Positions 25,675-34,167 of a stretch of 34,858 nucleotides of DNA are shown piece by piece. This DNA comes from Alistipes sp. (lineage in GTDB: Bacteria; Bacteroidota; Bacteroidia; Bacteroidales; Rikenellaceae). Numbering within the stretch: position 1 is the first letter of the stretch; the number at the start of each line of letters is the position of its first letter. The notes under the pieces are model-generated. The model was not told the DNA's origin, searched no databases, and was given only the letters and a program-made list of their open reading frames with translations. The stretch is from the NCBI GenBank assembly GCA_017502025.1, contig JAFVVS010000111.1, forward strand, positions 1-34,858, written 5' to 3'. The translations under genes and the position numbers were made by a program.

Positions 25675-25893
25675 AATTAAAAATTAAAAATTAATAATTA
25701 AAAATTTTTGGGGTAGAAGGGGTTAGAAGGGGTTAGAGGCGTTAGGGGTGTTAGTGGTGTTAGTGGTGTTAGTGGTGTTAGGGGCGTTAGAAAGATTAGG
25801 GAGATTAGGGAGATTAGGGAGATAGTATTATCCCTATATCTCCTAAATTCCCTAAATTCCCTAGATTCCCTAAATTCCCTAAATATTTACCCC
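25675..25893. repeat. Mirror-armed tandem array between tRNA-Leu and the lipoprotein gene
   Basis: After AAAATT-rich arrays, the G-rich left arm (25710-25833) holds GTTAGAAGG, GTTAGTGGT and ATTAGGGAG units. Around TATTAT at about 25834-25841 the sequence turns into CCCTAAATT units (25842-25893). The two sides can pair over some 40 bp. The 416-bp gap to the next gene contains only this, the tRNA promoter and the 26061 leader. Confidence 0.8.
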
Positions 25894-25933
25894 ATTTTTA
25901 TCGCAAAAAGTTTCTTTTTTCACAGAAAATGAT

Positions 25934-26060
25934 TAAATTTGTAAAACGCAAACTACATACAGAGATTGTATCTGAATATAAAACAGTGATATTCAGCGGT
26001 TTGGCGTTTATAGGTTGAGCTAAATTCACATATTGTTTAACAAATAAAAAAATTATTGTT
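25934..26060 (+). promoter_or_regulatory. Promoter and possibly structured leader of the 26061 gene
   Basis: TAAATTTG (25934-25941) matches the -7 consensus, with TTTC at 25911-25914 as a poor -33. The leader is about 110 nt, long for this genome. AAACGCAAAC (25944-25953) can pair with GTTTGGCGTTT (25999-26009) with one bulge, and CTGAATAT (25972-25979) pairs perfectly with ATATTCAG (25989-25996). A weaker hairpin at 25963-25973 would compete with the second. The outer stem starts within a few bases of the predicted start site, so its place in the RNA is uncertain. Confidence 0.4.
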
Positions 26061-26564
26061 ATGAAAAAGTTTCTTTTATTATTGGTTGTAGCTCCGGCTA
26101 TGTTCGTTAGTTGTTCGATGTTCTCGGCGCCGGCAAAGGCTCCATCGAAGCTCACAAATACCGCTACCTATACTCCGATCAAGGTTACCCAGCCTGTGGT
26201 TGCAGTATTTGCTGACCTCGATGTTTCGCCTAACAAGATTTCCTTCTTCTACATTCCGAGTGGTACTGTTGTTACCGCAGGTCCTCAGAATGTTATTGAC
26301 TCTGCAATCAGAGAGGCTCTTATGGCAAATGGCAATGCCGATGTTCTCGTAGGTCTCGAAAAGCAGATTAAGTACTCGGGCGATGGCAAAATCGAGTCGA
26401 TTACCGTTACAGGTTACCCTGCAAAGTATGTTAATTTCCGTAGCCCGGGCGACGACTATCTCCGTCAGATGTCTGCGTCGGATGCCCCTGCAAAGAAGGG
26501 TGGCGCAACACCTGCACAGGGTGGTTCCGAGGGCGGTATGCTTAGCAAGTTGTTGGGCAAATAG
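26061..26564 (+). CDS. Small Bacteroidales lipoprotein of unknown function
   Basis: A 167-residue protein with a lipoprotein signal ending FVSC (Cys18). The middle (about 38-130; VVAVFADLDVSPNKISFFYIPSGTVV, VIDSAIREALMANGNADVLVGLEKQIKYSGDGKIESITVTGYPAKYVNFRSPGDDYL) is a compact conserved domain that I recognise from uncharacterised Bacteroidales lipoproteins, without a known activity. The C-terminus is Gly/Ser-rich with a short hydrophobic end (GGMLSKLLGK). It precedes the helix/barrel gene by 60 nt, so the two are probably co-transcribed and may act together at the outer membrane; that is inference. Confidence 0.8.
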   Translation: MKKFLLLLVVAPAMFVSCSMFSAPAKAPSKLTNTATYTPIKVTQPVVAVFADLDVSPNKISFFYIPSGTVVTAGPQNVIDSAIREALMANGNADVLVGLEKQIKYSGDGKIESITVTGYPAKYVNFRSPGDDYLRQMSASDAPAKKGGATPAQGGSEGGMLSKLLGK

Positions 26565-26624
26565 AGCACAACTGTTTTCTAACCACACCCGCATAGAGTT
26601 GTGGGTTTAACTAGCGCAAACATT

Positions 26625-28478
26625 ATGAAGAGATTTATATTATTAACCGCTATCTTCGGAATTGTTTCGTTGTCGGCCGTTGCGCAGCAGCAGGCAACAC
26701 TCCGCACCATCAAGGGTTATGTCTTTAATGCCGAGGGTGATGCAATGCCGGGCGCAGATGTCAAGGCGGTGGCGGATAGTGCCGCTACCAAGGCGGGTGC
26801 CGACGGTACTTTCTCGATAGAGGTTACACAGTTCGTAAAGTTCCTCGAAGCATCTTGTGAGGGCTATATCAGCGCACAGGCAGAGATCGATGGCACGATG
26901 ATAGTCTTCAAGTTGCAGGTCGACAGGAAGTACGCTGCTAACAAGGCGAAGGCCGAGAAGGCGGCTCGTAAAGCAGCTGAGGCAGAGGCTGTTGAGAAGG
27001 CAAAGGCGGCTGAGGCTGCACGCATCGCAGCCGAGAAGGAGGCTGCACGATTGGCGGCAGAGCGAGAAGCTGCGCTTATCATTGCCAAGCAGGAGGCCGA
27101 GCGCATGGCTGCCGAGAAGGCAAGAGCCGAGGAGGAGGCCCGTTTAGCCGCAGCAAAGGCTAAGGCCGAAGAGGAGGCACGCATCGCCGCTGCAAAGGCC
27201 AAGGCAGAGGAGGAAGCACGCATTGCCGCAGCCGCAAAGGCTAAGGCAGAAGAGGAAGCTCGTTTAGCAGCCGAAAAAGCTAAGGCCGAGGAGGAAGCTC
27301 GCATTGCCGCAGCCGCAAAGGCTAAGGCAGAAGAGGAAGCACGCATTGCAGCAGCAAAGGCAAAGGCTGAGGAGGAGGCCCGCCTTGCAGCAGAGAAGGC
27401 AAAGGCTGCCGAGGAGGCTCGTCTGGCCGCTGAGAAGGCTTTGGCGGAGGAGAAAGCTCGTCGAGAGGCCGAGAAGGCTCAATTGGATGAGCAGATTCGC
27501 CTTGCCGTAGAGAAGGCATTGGCCGAGGAGAAGGCTCGTACCGCAGTTCAGACAAATAGTGTCGTGCAACCGGCTCCGCAGAGTGTTCCACAGCAACCTG
27601 TTCAGCAGTATGCACCGCAACAGCAGTATGCTCCACAACAACCTGTTCAGCAGTATGCTCCACAACAACCTGTTCAGCAGTATGCACCGCAGCAACCTGT
27701 TCAGCAGTATGCACCGCAACAACCTGTTCAGCAGTATGCTCCACAACAACCTGTTCAGCAGCAACCTGTTCAGCAGTACGCACCACAACAACCTGTTCAG
27801 CAGCAACCTGCGGCAGTTGCTTCCAATGACGAGGATCAGGTTCCGTTGGAGAAGAAGGCAAAGAAAGAGTTGAAGAAGAATCGTTTTGGTCAGGTTGTCG
27901 AGTTAGGTTATCTCACTACTACCAAGAATATGAGCAATATCGAGCGCTTCGACTCGGCAGCAACGCTGTACTATGCATTGGGTGGTAGCTTTGTCAATAA
28001 TGCCATATTCTTCGGTGTCGGAACGGGAGTTGTCTACTGCTTCAATAGCGAGATGTCTACCCAGATGGATAGTGTGAGCGGAGGCAATAATAATAAATTC
28101 CCTTACGAGGATATTGGTGTATTGTCGTTGGCTCCGGTAACCATTCCGGCATACCTCTATTTCAAGGCTAATATGGCGCCAAAGGCAAAGGTGTCGCCAT
28201 TTATCTCGTTGATGGGTGGTGTCGAGATTGCTCCAACTGCAAAGAGTATGACATTTGAGTTTGGTCGCAAATTGTCCAACTTCTATCAGACTCCGATATT
28301 TGGTCGAGTACAGCTCGGTCTTAACTTCCGTTTGAGCAACAGAGGTGCTATGTATATCGGTGTTGGTTATCGCTTCGACCGTCGTTGGGGCGCATATACC
28401 ATAGGCGGCGACTCAGAAGTCTATCCGGAGCGTCACAATGTTAACGGCTTTACCGCAAACCTTGGTTTTACATTCTAA
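26625..28478 (+). CDS. Outer-membrane barrel with TolA-like helix and PQ-rich linker
   Basis: A 617-residue exported protein from ATG 26625; an upstream in-frame ATG at 26601 would add MGLTSANI before a normal signal peptide (about 1-20) and is not preferred. In order: a carboxypeptidase-regulatory-like beta domain (about 26-100; IKGYVFNAEGDAMPGADVKAVA, DGTFSIEV), an uninterrupted Ala/Glu/Lys/Arg helix (about 103-306) built of AKAKAEEEARIAA units as in TolA, a Pro/Gln linker (about 307-395) with some six PQQPVQQYA units, a basic patch KKAKKELKKNRFG, and about 190 residues of beta strands ending NGFTANLGFTF, which reads as an outer-membrane barrel. The helix could span the periplasm. No known activity can be assigned. 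Confidence 0.82.
   Translation: MKRFILLTAIFGIVSLSAVAQQQATLRTIKGYVFNAEGDAMPGADVKAVADSAATKAGADGTFSIEVTQFVKFLEASCEGYISAQAEIDGTMIVFKLQVDRKYAANKAKAEKAARKAAEAEAVEKAKAAEAARIAAEKEAARLAAEREAALIIAKQEAERMAAEKARAEEEARLAAAKAKAEEEARIAAAKAKAEEEARIAAAAKAKAEEEARLAAEKAKAEEEARIAAAAKAKAEEEARIAAAKAKAEEEARLAAEKAKAAEEARLAAEKALAEEKARREAEKAQLDEQIRLAVEKALAEEKARTAVQTNSVVQPAPQSVPQQPVQQYAPQQQYAPQQPVQQYAPQQPVQQYAPQQPVQQYAPQQPVQQYAPQQPVQQQPVQQYAPQQPVQQQPAAVASNDEDQVPLEKKAKKELKKNRFGQVVELGYLTTTKNMSNIERFDSAATLYYALGGSFVNNAIFFGVGTGVVYCFNSEMSTQMDSVSGGNNNKFPYEDIGVLSLAPVTIPAYLYFKANMAPKAKVSPFISLMGGVEIAPTAKSMTFEFGRKLSNFYQTPIFGRVQLGLNFRLSNRGAMYIGVGYRFDRRWGAYTIGGDSEVYPERHNVNGFTANLGFTF
26931..27542 (+). repeat. Repeats encoding the Ala/Glu-rich helix
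   Basis: Degenerate units of about 39-42 bp encode AKAKAEEEARIAA-like blocks. A 41-bp stretch beginning at 27219 recurs exactly at 27300, 81 bp later, so recent slippage is likely. The units vary by one codon, which would shift the helical register. Confidence 0.8.
27588..27808 (+). repeat. 27-bp tandem repeats encoding PQQPVQQYA
   Basis: About six full 27-bp units plus shortened ones (missing either CCTGTT or TATGCACCG), nearly identical in DNA. They keep frame and code for a Pro/Gln linker. Copy number should vary between strains. Confidence 0.9.
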
Positions 28479-28502
28479 ACGACATAAAATCAAGATGTTG
28501 AA

Positions 28503-28537
28503 AATCCTCGGGAGTTCGCTCTCGGGGATTTTTTTGT
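28503..28537 (+). terminator. Terminator after the barrel gene
   Basis: AATCCTCGGGAG pairs with CTCTCGGGGATT (two G-U pairs) around a TTCG tetraloop and is followed by TTTTTG. It lies 24 nt after the stop. Confidence 0.88.
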
Positions 28538-28549
28538 TTGTGGGGTTTG

Positions 28550-28755
28550 GGAGTTTAGGGAGTTTAGGGAATTTAGAGAATTTAGGGAATTTAGAGAATT
28601 TAGGGAATTTAGGGATAATGCTATCTCGCTAATTCCCCTATTACCCCTATTACCCCTATTACCCCTAACGCCTCTAACGCCCCTAACGCCCCTAATGCCT
28701 CTAACGCCTCTGCCCCCCCCCTAAAAATTTTTAATTTTTAATTTTTAATTCTTAA
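28550..28755. repeat. Mirror-armed tandem array before the TPR gene
   Basis: Left arm: GTTTAGGGA/ATTTAGAGA units (28550-28614). Centre: about TAATGCTATCTCGC. Right arm: CCCTATTAC and CCTAACGCC units (28631-28711), then a C-run and TTTTTAA units (28723-28755). The 321-bp gap 28479-28799 holds only the terminator, this array and the promoter of the next gene. Confidence 0.8.
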
Positions 28756-28765
28756 TTTTATTTCG

Positions 28766-28773
28766 TACTTTTG
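28766..28773 (+). promoter_or_regulatory. -7 box for the TPR/barrel/PH unit
   Basis: TACTTTTG matches TAnnTTTG, 26 nt before the ATG at 28800. The -33 position lies in a TTTTTAA array and reads TTTT. Confidence 0.65.
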
Positions 28774-28799
28774 CCTAAATTAAGAAAAGGAGTGTTCCT

Positions 28800-31784
28800 A
28801 TGTTGAAAAAAAGTATCTTTTTGCTACTTGCAGTAGCGGTAAGTATAGGCGTTGCGGGCGCTAAAAACCGACTCGATATCAAGCGAGAGACCGAGCGTGC
28901 AAAATCGTTGATTGAGCACGGCCGATATTCCGAGGCTCGCCATTCGCTAACCAACTTGCGTGAGCAGGTACCTCTCGACGAGGAGGTGCTGGTGCGCCAT
29001 ATCGACTTCGAATTGGCATTGTGTGCCTATGAGTTGCGTGATAACGAGGCGGAGCAGATTATGCTCGCCTTCTTGCGTCGCTACCCCGAGTCGGTGCATA
29101 TCAACGATGTGCGCTTTATGTTGGCTATGTACTACTGCGAGCGAGAGGAGTACTCCACGGCTCGCAAATATCTCGATATGGTGTCGTACAAGGCTCTCAC
29201 CACCGAGAACAAGGAGCGCTACAATATGCGATTGGGTTATATCGAATTCACTTCGGGCAACCACGATAAGGCATACGAGCACTTCTCGACCCTCTCACCT
29301 ACGGGCAACTATGCCGACCACGCAGTCTATTACAAGTCCTATATCCACTACGCTCGTGGCGAGTACAAGGAGGCTTACAAGGGCTTCGACTCGTTGCGCA
29401 AGAGTGATAACTACTCGAAGGTTATCCCGTACTACCTCTTCCAAATCGAGTTCGCACGAGGCAACTACCAATATGTCGTTAAGAGTGGCGACGAGCTGTT
29501 GAAACAGTCGGTGGAGGTTGAGCGTACCGAGCTTATGCGAGTGATTGCCGAGGCGTGGTATCGCTTGCAGGGCTACAACAAGTCGTTTATATATATGGCT
29601 ATGTACCAGCGTTCGGGTGGTAAGATGGGCCGTGAGGAGAACTATATTCTCGGCTATTCGGCATATCGCTCGACCGACTACGCTACGGCTATCGAGGCAC
29701 TGCGAAAGGTTGCCGAGGGTGGCGACGAGTTGGCGCAGAACGCTATGTATCACTTGGCGGACTGCTATATCCGTCGTGACGATAAGAAGCAGGCAATTCG
29801 TGCCTTCTCGATGGCTGCCGACGAGAAGTTCGATAACGAGATCTCGGAGGATGCGCTGTTCAACTACGGAAAGTTGCTCTTTGAGACGGGAGGTGGAACA
29901 TTCAACGAGTCGATAAATGTGCTCACTCGCTATGTTACGAAGTATCCCGACTCGGAGCGTGCCGACGATGCGAAGGAGTTGCTCATTGCAGCCTACTACA
30001 ACTCGCACGACTATGAGATGGCTTACAAGGCGATTAAGGCGTTCCCTAATCCCGACGGAACACAGCGTGCAGCGTTGCAGAAGATTGCCTACTTCAACGG
30101 CTTGGAGGCGTTCTCGGCTGGTGACTTCGAAAAGGCAAAAGCGGCTCTCGAAGAGTCTCAGAAGATTGGTGTAAGCCCTAAATACAACGCTTTGTGTCTA
30201 TTCTGGTTGGGCGAGATAGAGTATAAGTCGGGCAACTACGCCAAGGCGATAAGCTACTACGACTACTATCTCCGTCGTGCACCAAAGTCGGAAAGAGAGT
30301 ATAAGTTGGCACTCTACAACCTCGGTTATGCCCACTTTACGCAGAATAATATGGCGAAGAGCCAAAAGGCATTCGAAGGTTTCGTATGGCTCTACAAAGA
30401 GGCGGACCGCTATCGTGCCGATGCTTTCAACCGTTTGGGCGATGCGCAGTATTCGCAACGCAAATATGCCGATGCGGTGAAGAGCTACGAGGGCGCAGTA
30501 TCGCTCGGAACAGCCGAGCAGGACTACGCCAAGTATCAGCGTGCTATCTCGCTCGGTTTGGCGGGCAAGACTACTGCAAAGATTGGAGCTTTGCGCCAGA
30601 TGCAGGGCGAAAATTGTGGCGACTACAACGACGATGCTGCATACGAGTTGGGTCGTACCTATGTGTCGCTCGGTCGCTATTCGGATGGCGCTTCGGTGTT
30701 GGAGGGCTTTGTCGAGAAGTATCCGCAATCGCCATACTACACACCTGCTCTGCTCGACTTGGGCTTGGTACATTTCAACTTGGGCAATAGCGATAAGTCG
30801 TTGCACTACTACGATAAGATTATATCGTCGGCTCCGCAGTCGGCAGCTGCCAAGGATGCTATTCAGAGTGTGCGAGAGATATATGTTGCGAAGGGTAGTA
30901 TCAACGACTACTTTGCCTACGCAGAGCGCACAGGCGTGGAGTGCGATTTGAGTTTGATGGCTCGTGACTCGTTGTCGTTCCGTTCGGCTCAGAATATCTA
31001 CCTCGCAGACCGTACGGCCGATGCGATATCGCACTTGAAGGGCTATTTGGATAACTATCCAAAGGGTTACTACACCAACGATGCGTTGTTCTGTTTGAGC
31101 GATTGCTACCTTAAATCGGATAGCCTCGACCGAGCAGTCGAGAGCCTGAAATTGTTGGCGGAGCAGCCGCAAAACCAATATACCGTACCTGTGGTCGAGA
31201 AGTTGGCACAGGTGACCTTCGACAATCAGATGTACGACGAGGCGGCATCTGCTTTCCGTCGTAAGTATGAGTTGGCGGATGGTGCAGCGGTTCGTACCGA
31301 GGCGGCAAACGGATATGCCGAATCGGTGCTTTTGCGCAAGGATGACGATGCACTGATGGCTATGGCAAACGATTTGGATACTTTGGCGGATGTCGATGCT
31401 ACGATGTTGCGTCGAGTGCGCTTTGCTAAGGCGAAGGTGCATACCGCCCGCAACGAGGTTGCCGAGGCTCGTAAGATATACGAATTGTTGGCTGCGGATG
31501 TTTCCAATATCGAGGGTGCTGAGTCGGCATATCGTGTTATCGAGGCTCTTTTTGCCGAGGCAAAACTCGATGAGTGCGAGCAGAAAATCTACGCTTTGGC
31601 GGATAGCAAGACTCCGCACTCCTATTGGTTGGGTAAGGCGTTTATCCTCTTGGGTGATATATATGTTCAGCGCAACGACACCTTCCAGGCGAAGGCTACA
31701 TATCGTAGCGTGGTGGATGGCTACACTCCTGCCGATGACGGCATTGTTGCAGAGGCGCAGGCTAAACTCGAAAAGTTGAATTAG
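28800..31784 (+). CDS. Large exported TPR protein
   Basis: A 994-residue protein with a signal peptide (about 1-21, ending GVAGA) and TPR or Sel1-like helical repeats along almost its whole length. Typical units include RYSEARHSLTNLREQVP, GNYAKAISYYDYYLRRAPKSEREYKLALYNLGYAHF, KYADAVKSYEGAVSLG, GRYSDGASVLEGFVEKYPQSPYYTPALLDLGLVHFNLGNSDKSLHYYDKIIS and TADAISHLKGYLDNYPKGYYTNDALFCLSDCYLKS. Such YbgF/BamD-like arrays act as periplasmic scaffolds. It is followed after 20 nt by an outer-membrane barrel gene; as I recall, this pairing recurs in Bacteroidales, which suggests a joint role at the cell envelope. There is no catalytic domain. Confidence 0.85.
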   Translation: MLKKSIFLLLAVAVSIGVAGAKNRLDIKRETERAKSLIEHGRYSEARHSLTNLREQVPLDEEVLVRHIDFELALCAYELRDNEAEQIMLAFLRRYPESVHINDVRFMLAMYYCEREEYSTARKYLDMVSYKALTTENKERYNMRLGYIEFTSGNHDKAYEHFSTLSPTGNYADHAVYYKSYIHYARGEYKEAYKGFDSLRKSDNYSKVIPYYLFQIEFARGNYQYVVKSGDELLKQSVEVERTELMRVIAEAWYRLQGYNKSFIYMAMYQRSGGKMGREENYILGYSAYRSTDYATAIEALRKVAEGGDELAQNAMYHLADCYIRRDDKKQAIRAFSMAADEKFDNEISEDALFNYGKLLFETGGGTFNESINVLTRYVTKYPDSERADDAKELLIAAYYNSHDYEMAYKAIKAFPNPDGTQRAALQKIAYFNGLEAFSAGDFEKAKAALEESQKIGVSPKYNALCLFWLGEIEYKSGNYAKAISYYDYYLRRAPKSEREYKLALYNLGYAHFTQNNMAKSQKAFEGFVWLYKEADRYRADAFNRLGDAQYSQRKYADAVKSYEGAVSLGTAEQDYAKYQRAISLGLAGKTTAKIGALRQMQGENCGDYNDDAAYELGRTYVSLGRYSDGASVLEGFVEKYPQSPYYTPALLDLGLVHFNLGNSDKSLHYYDKIISSAPQSAAAKDAIQSVREIYVAKGSINDYFAYAERTGVECDLSLMARDSLSFRSAQNIYLADRTADAISHLKGYLDNYPKGYYTNDALFCLSDCYLKSDSLDRAVESLKLLAEQPQNQYTVPVVEKLAQVTFDNQMYDEAASAFRRKYELADGAAVRTEAANGYAESVLLRKDDDALMAMANDLDTLADVDATMLRRVRFAKAKVHTARNEVAEARKIYELLAADVSNIEGAESAYRVIEALFAEAKLDECEQKIYALADSKTPHSYWLGKAFILLGDIYVQRNDTFQAKATYRSVVDGYTPADDGIVAEAQAKLEKLN

Positions 31785-31804
31785 AAAGATTGTTCCGAAA
31801 AGAT

Positions 31805-33589
31805 ATGAAACGATATATTACAATTCTCATTGCGTTGTGCGTGGTGTCGCTCTCGGCATCGGCACAGGTGGCGAAACAGGTGGAGGTGACCAAAGATTAC
31901 GCTCCCGAGATTGGCGAGGCTCGCAAGATGGATATCGCACCTAATATGGTCGATACTATAACCATCCGCCCCGAGATAGATTACTCGGTGACACCTCGCT
32001 CGTTTGCTTCGGCACTCGGCACGCATCGCTTTAACCCTGCAACGGTTACCTATTGGGAGTATCAGCGCAAGTATCCATTCTATTTGAAGCTGGGTGCGGG
32101 ATATCCACTCAATACGGAGGGTGATTTCTATGCGACAACTCATCGTGCCGATGTGGGCTATCTTACGGGTTATGTCAATCACTATGCGCAGTATCAGAAA
32201 CTGCGCTATACCGACGGCTTCGACGGTGCAACCTACAAGGATAACCGCTCGATGCAGATGAACAATAAGTTCGGTGTTATGGGTGGTAAATACTTCGGTC
32301 GCTACACACTGACCGGCGATTTGCACTATCGTATGAATCTCTATCATCGCTATCCACTCCATAATCAGTATGCCGAGGATGGTACGCCCATATTGGAGTA
32401 CAAGCAGAGAAGGGTAGATTACGACGATGTAAATCTGGCATTGGCATTTGGCGATTCGTTTGCTGATTATAGCCATCTGAATTTTAAGGTTTATGCTTCG
32501 GCAAACCTCTATAACGACAAGTCGGAGAACTTCATAGAGGGCGACCACTATCAGCAGATGAATGTTACGGCAGGCGCAGCATTGGCTCGTGAGATCTCGA
32601 AGAAGAGTGCCTTGTCGTTGAATGTGAATTATGAGGGCTACTACGGCACAAAGTCGTTGAAGAGCTACAAGAACTCTATCGTAGGTGCCGACTTGCGTTA
32701 TAGCTACCGTTCGGGACGACTTGTCGATATGACTGCGGGAGTGAAGGTGCTGTACGACAAGAATCCGGCAGATGCGGTTAAACAGAACAGATGGCACGCC
32801 TTCCCATTCTTGACAATGTCGCTGAATATCAACGATAAAGGCTCGTTTGTACCTTATGTCGAGGTCGATGGCGAGTTGCAGAATAACAGCTACTATTCGC
32901 TGGTGCGTCGCAACCCTTATGTGGCAATTTTGGGCGGAGTCGATGGCTCCCTCTCGGCTGGCAGTGTAGTGCCGAATACCGAGTTATGGAATGTTCGCTT
33001 CGGAGTGTCGGGCCATACCCAGAATAGCAAGTTTGCATACCGTTTCTATGCGAATATGTCCTTTATGAAGAATGCTCTCTATTGGTACAATATCAATCAG
33101 ATTTTCTTCGGTGTGGTGAGTGCCGACCGCAATATCTGGTCGTTGTGCGGAGCGGTGGATTATAAGCCAATTTCGCAGTTGCTCTTGACGGCTCAGGTGA
33201 AGGGCTCGCTCTATAACGATTACGCCAAGCTCAACGACACATTCGTGGAGGGTGCAATGCCTAATATCGAGGCTCTGGTGCGAGCACGATACACTCACAA
33301 GAAATTTACTTTGGGGTTGTCGGCAGAGCTTTTCGGCAAGACAAAATGGAGTTGTGTTCGTGACTACGCAATCTTCTCGCCTGGCAATACGATTCCTGTC
33401 GATATGGGGGTATTTACAGCTCCGGTATCGCTCGATTTGAGCCTCTATGGCGATTGGCATGTGAGCAAAACCTGCACCGTGTTTGTCGAGGGAAATAACC
33501 TCCTCGGCGATGTGATGCCAACCTATCAATGGGCATTCTATCGTGAGTTGGGCGCATCGTTTACGGTGGGTGTGAAGGTGCAGTTCTAA
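31805..33589 (+). CDS. Outer-membrane beta-barrel protein next to the TPR gene
   Basis: A 594-residue exported protein, signal peptide about 1-21 (ending ASAQ). The ATG at 31805 is preferred over one at 31790 that adds MFRKD and sits closer to the TPR stop. The mature N-terminus (VEVTKDYAPEIGEARKMDIAPNMVDTITIRPEIDYSVTPRSF) is a conserved lead segment in a Bacteroidota barrel family, followed by THRFNPATVTYWEYQRKYPFYLKLGAGYP and many amphipathic strands with aromatic girdles (YRMNLYHRYPLHNQY, LSLNVNYEGYYGTKS, YRFYANMSFMKN). It ends GASFTVGVKVQF, with the terminal Phe used for BAM recognition. No TonB plug domain is visible, so calling it a TonB-dependent receptor would overstate the evidence. 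Confidence 0.83.
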   Translation: MKRYITILIALCVVSLSASAQVAKQVEVTKDYAPEIGEARKMDIAPNMVDTITIRPEIDYSVTPRSFASALGTHRFNPATVTYWEYQRKYPFYLKLGAGYPLNTEGDFYATTHRADVGYLTGYVNHYAQYQKLRYTDGFDGATYKDNRSMQMNNKFGVMGGKYFGRYTLTGDLHYRMNLYHRYPLHNQYAEDGTPILEYKQRRVDYDDVNLALAFGDSFADYSHLNFKVYASANLYNDKSENFIEGDHYQQMNVTAGAALAREISKKSALSLNVNYEGYYGTKSLKSYKNSIVGADLRYSYRSGRLVDMTAGVKVLYDKNPADAVKQNRWHAFPFLTMSLNINDKGSFVPYVEVDGELQNNSYYSLVRRNPYVAILGGVDGSLSAGSVVPNTELWNVRFGVSGHTQNSKFAYRFYANMSFMKNALYWYNINQIFFGVVSADRNIWSLCGAVDYKPISQLLLTAQVKGSLYNDYAKLNDTFVEGAMPNIEALVRARYTHKKFTLGLSAELFGKTKWSCVRDYAIFSPGNTIPVDMGVFTAPVSLDLSLYGDWHVSKTCTVFVEGNNLLGDVMPTYQWAFYRELGASFTVGVKVQF

Positions 33590-33590
33590 T

Positions 33591-33618
33591 GCAAAATGCA
33601 AAATGCAGAATGCAAAAT
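33591..33618. repeat. 7-bp tandem array (GCAAAAT)x4
   Basis: GCAAAAT, GCAAAAT, GCAGAAT, GCAAAAT, just after the barrel stop. A similar inverse run (ATTTTGC type) lies at 19770-19789. Confidence 0.9.
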
Positions 33619-33636
33619 TAAGAACTTAAATAACTT

Positions 33637-34146
33637 ATGAGTAAAAAGCAGTTTTATACCGTTCCGTTCGTGTGGAACAAGACATTGTGGGTGATGACCT
33701 TTGCCTGCTTTGCTCTTTGGGTCGGATTGTCGGGTTGGTTTGTATTCCAGATTTGCACGACCGATAACGATGCGGCAATGCTCGGCTCATTGATTGTGCT
33801 GAATGTTATATTCTTGCCTATGATGTTGGTGTGCGAGGGCTTGGCTCCGCAACGCTTGGAGATAGGCGAGGAGCAGATAGTTATCTTGCGCCGATATAAG
33901 AGCATCGTGATAAATCGCAGCGAAATAAAGAGTATTCAGGCTCTCTCCAAAAGCGATTTCAGTGGTGTAATTCGCACCTGTGGCGTGGGAGGTCTGTTTG
34001 GCTATTTCGGTCACTACTACAGCCGTAATATCGGCAAATTTACGCTCTATGCCACAACTTTCGACAATCTGTTCCTTATCCGCAAGTGGGATGGCAATAG
34101 CGTTGTCATCTCCTGCGCAGAGCCCGACAAGATGGAGGGGTTTTAG
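33637..34146 (+). CDS. Membrane protein with PH-like domain
   Basis: A 169-residue protein with two membrane helices (about 14-38, TLWVMTFACFALWVGLSGWFVF; and 46-63, MLGSLIVLNVIFLPMMLVC) and a soluble C-terminal part that looks like a bacterial PH fold (about 70-165; LAPQRLEIGEEQIVILRRYKSIVINRSEIKSIQALSKSDFSG, FTLYATTFDNLFLIRKWDGNSVVISCAEPDKM). It may adapt other membrane proteins; no enzyme motif is seen. It follows the barrel by 47 nt that hold the GCAAAAT array, and may be the last gene of that unit. The exact PH subfamily is uncertain. Confidence 0.7.
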   Translation: MSKKQFYTVPFVWNKTLWVMTFACFALWVGLSGWFVFQICTTDNDAAMLGSLIVLNVIFLPMMLVCEGLAPQRLEIGEEQIVILRRYKSIVINRSEIKSIQALSKSDFSGVIRTCGVGGLFGYFGHYYSRNIGKFTLYATTFDNLFLIRKWDGNSVVISCAEPDKMEGF

Positions 34147-34167
34147 TCTTGGACTCTGGCTTTTTTC

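Noticed and set aside
25710..25893. Possible CRISPR array
   Set aside because: Units are 9 bp and adjoining, with no spacers of 30 bp or more, and no cas gene is in the window.
26864..27806. Repetitive minus-strand frames opposite the Ala/Glu helix and the PQ linker
   Set aside because: Any in-frame repeat opens all frames on both strands; the plus frame has signal peptide and barrel, these do not.
27588..27808. Second possible CRISPR-like array
   Set aside because: 27-bp units are directly adjoining and code in frame for PQQPVQQYA.
28438..28632. 64-residue frame rich in NLGNLEN
   Set aside because: It is the terminator and the TTTAGGGAA array read as protein.
30198..31619. 473-residue minus-strand open frame over the TPR gene
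   Set aside because: Antisense to a continuous TPR array; no domain and no promoter.
31805..33589. TonB-dependent receptor
   Set aside because: No plug domain or TonB box could be seen, so only a barrel is claimed.
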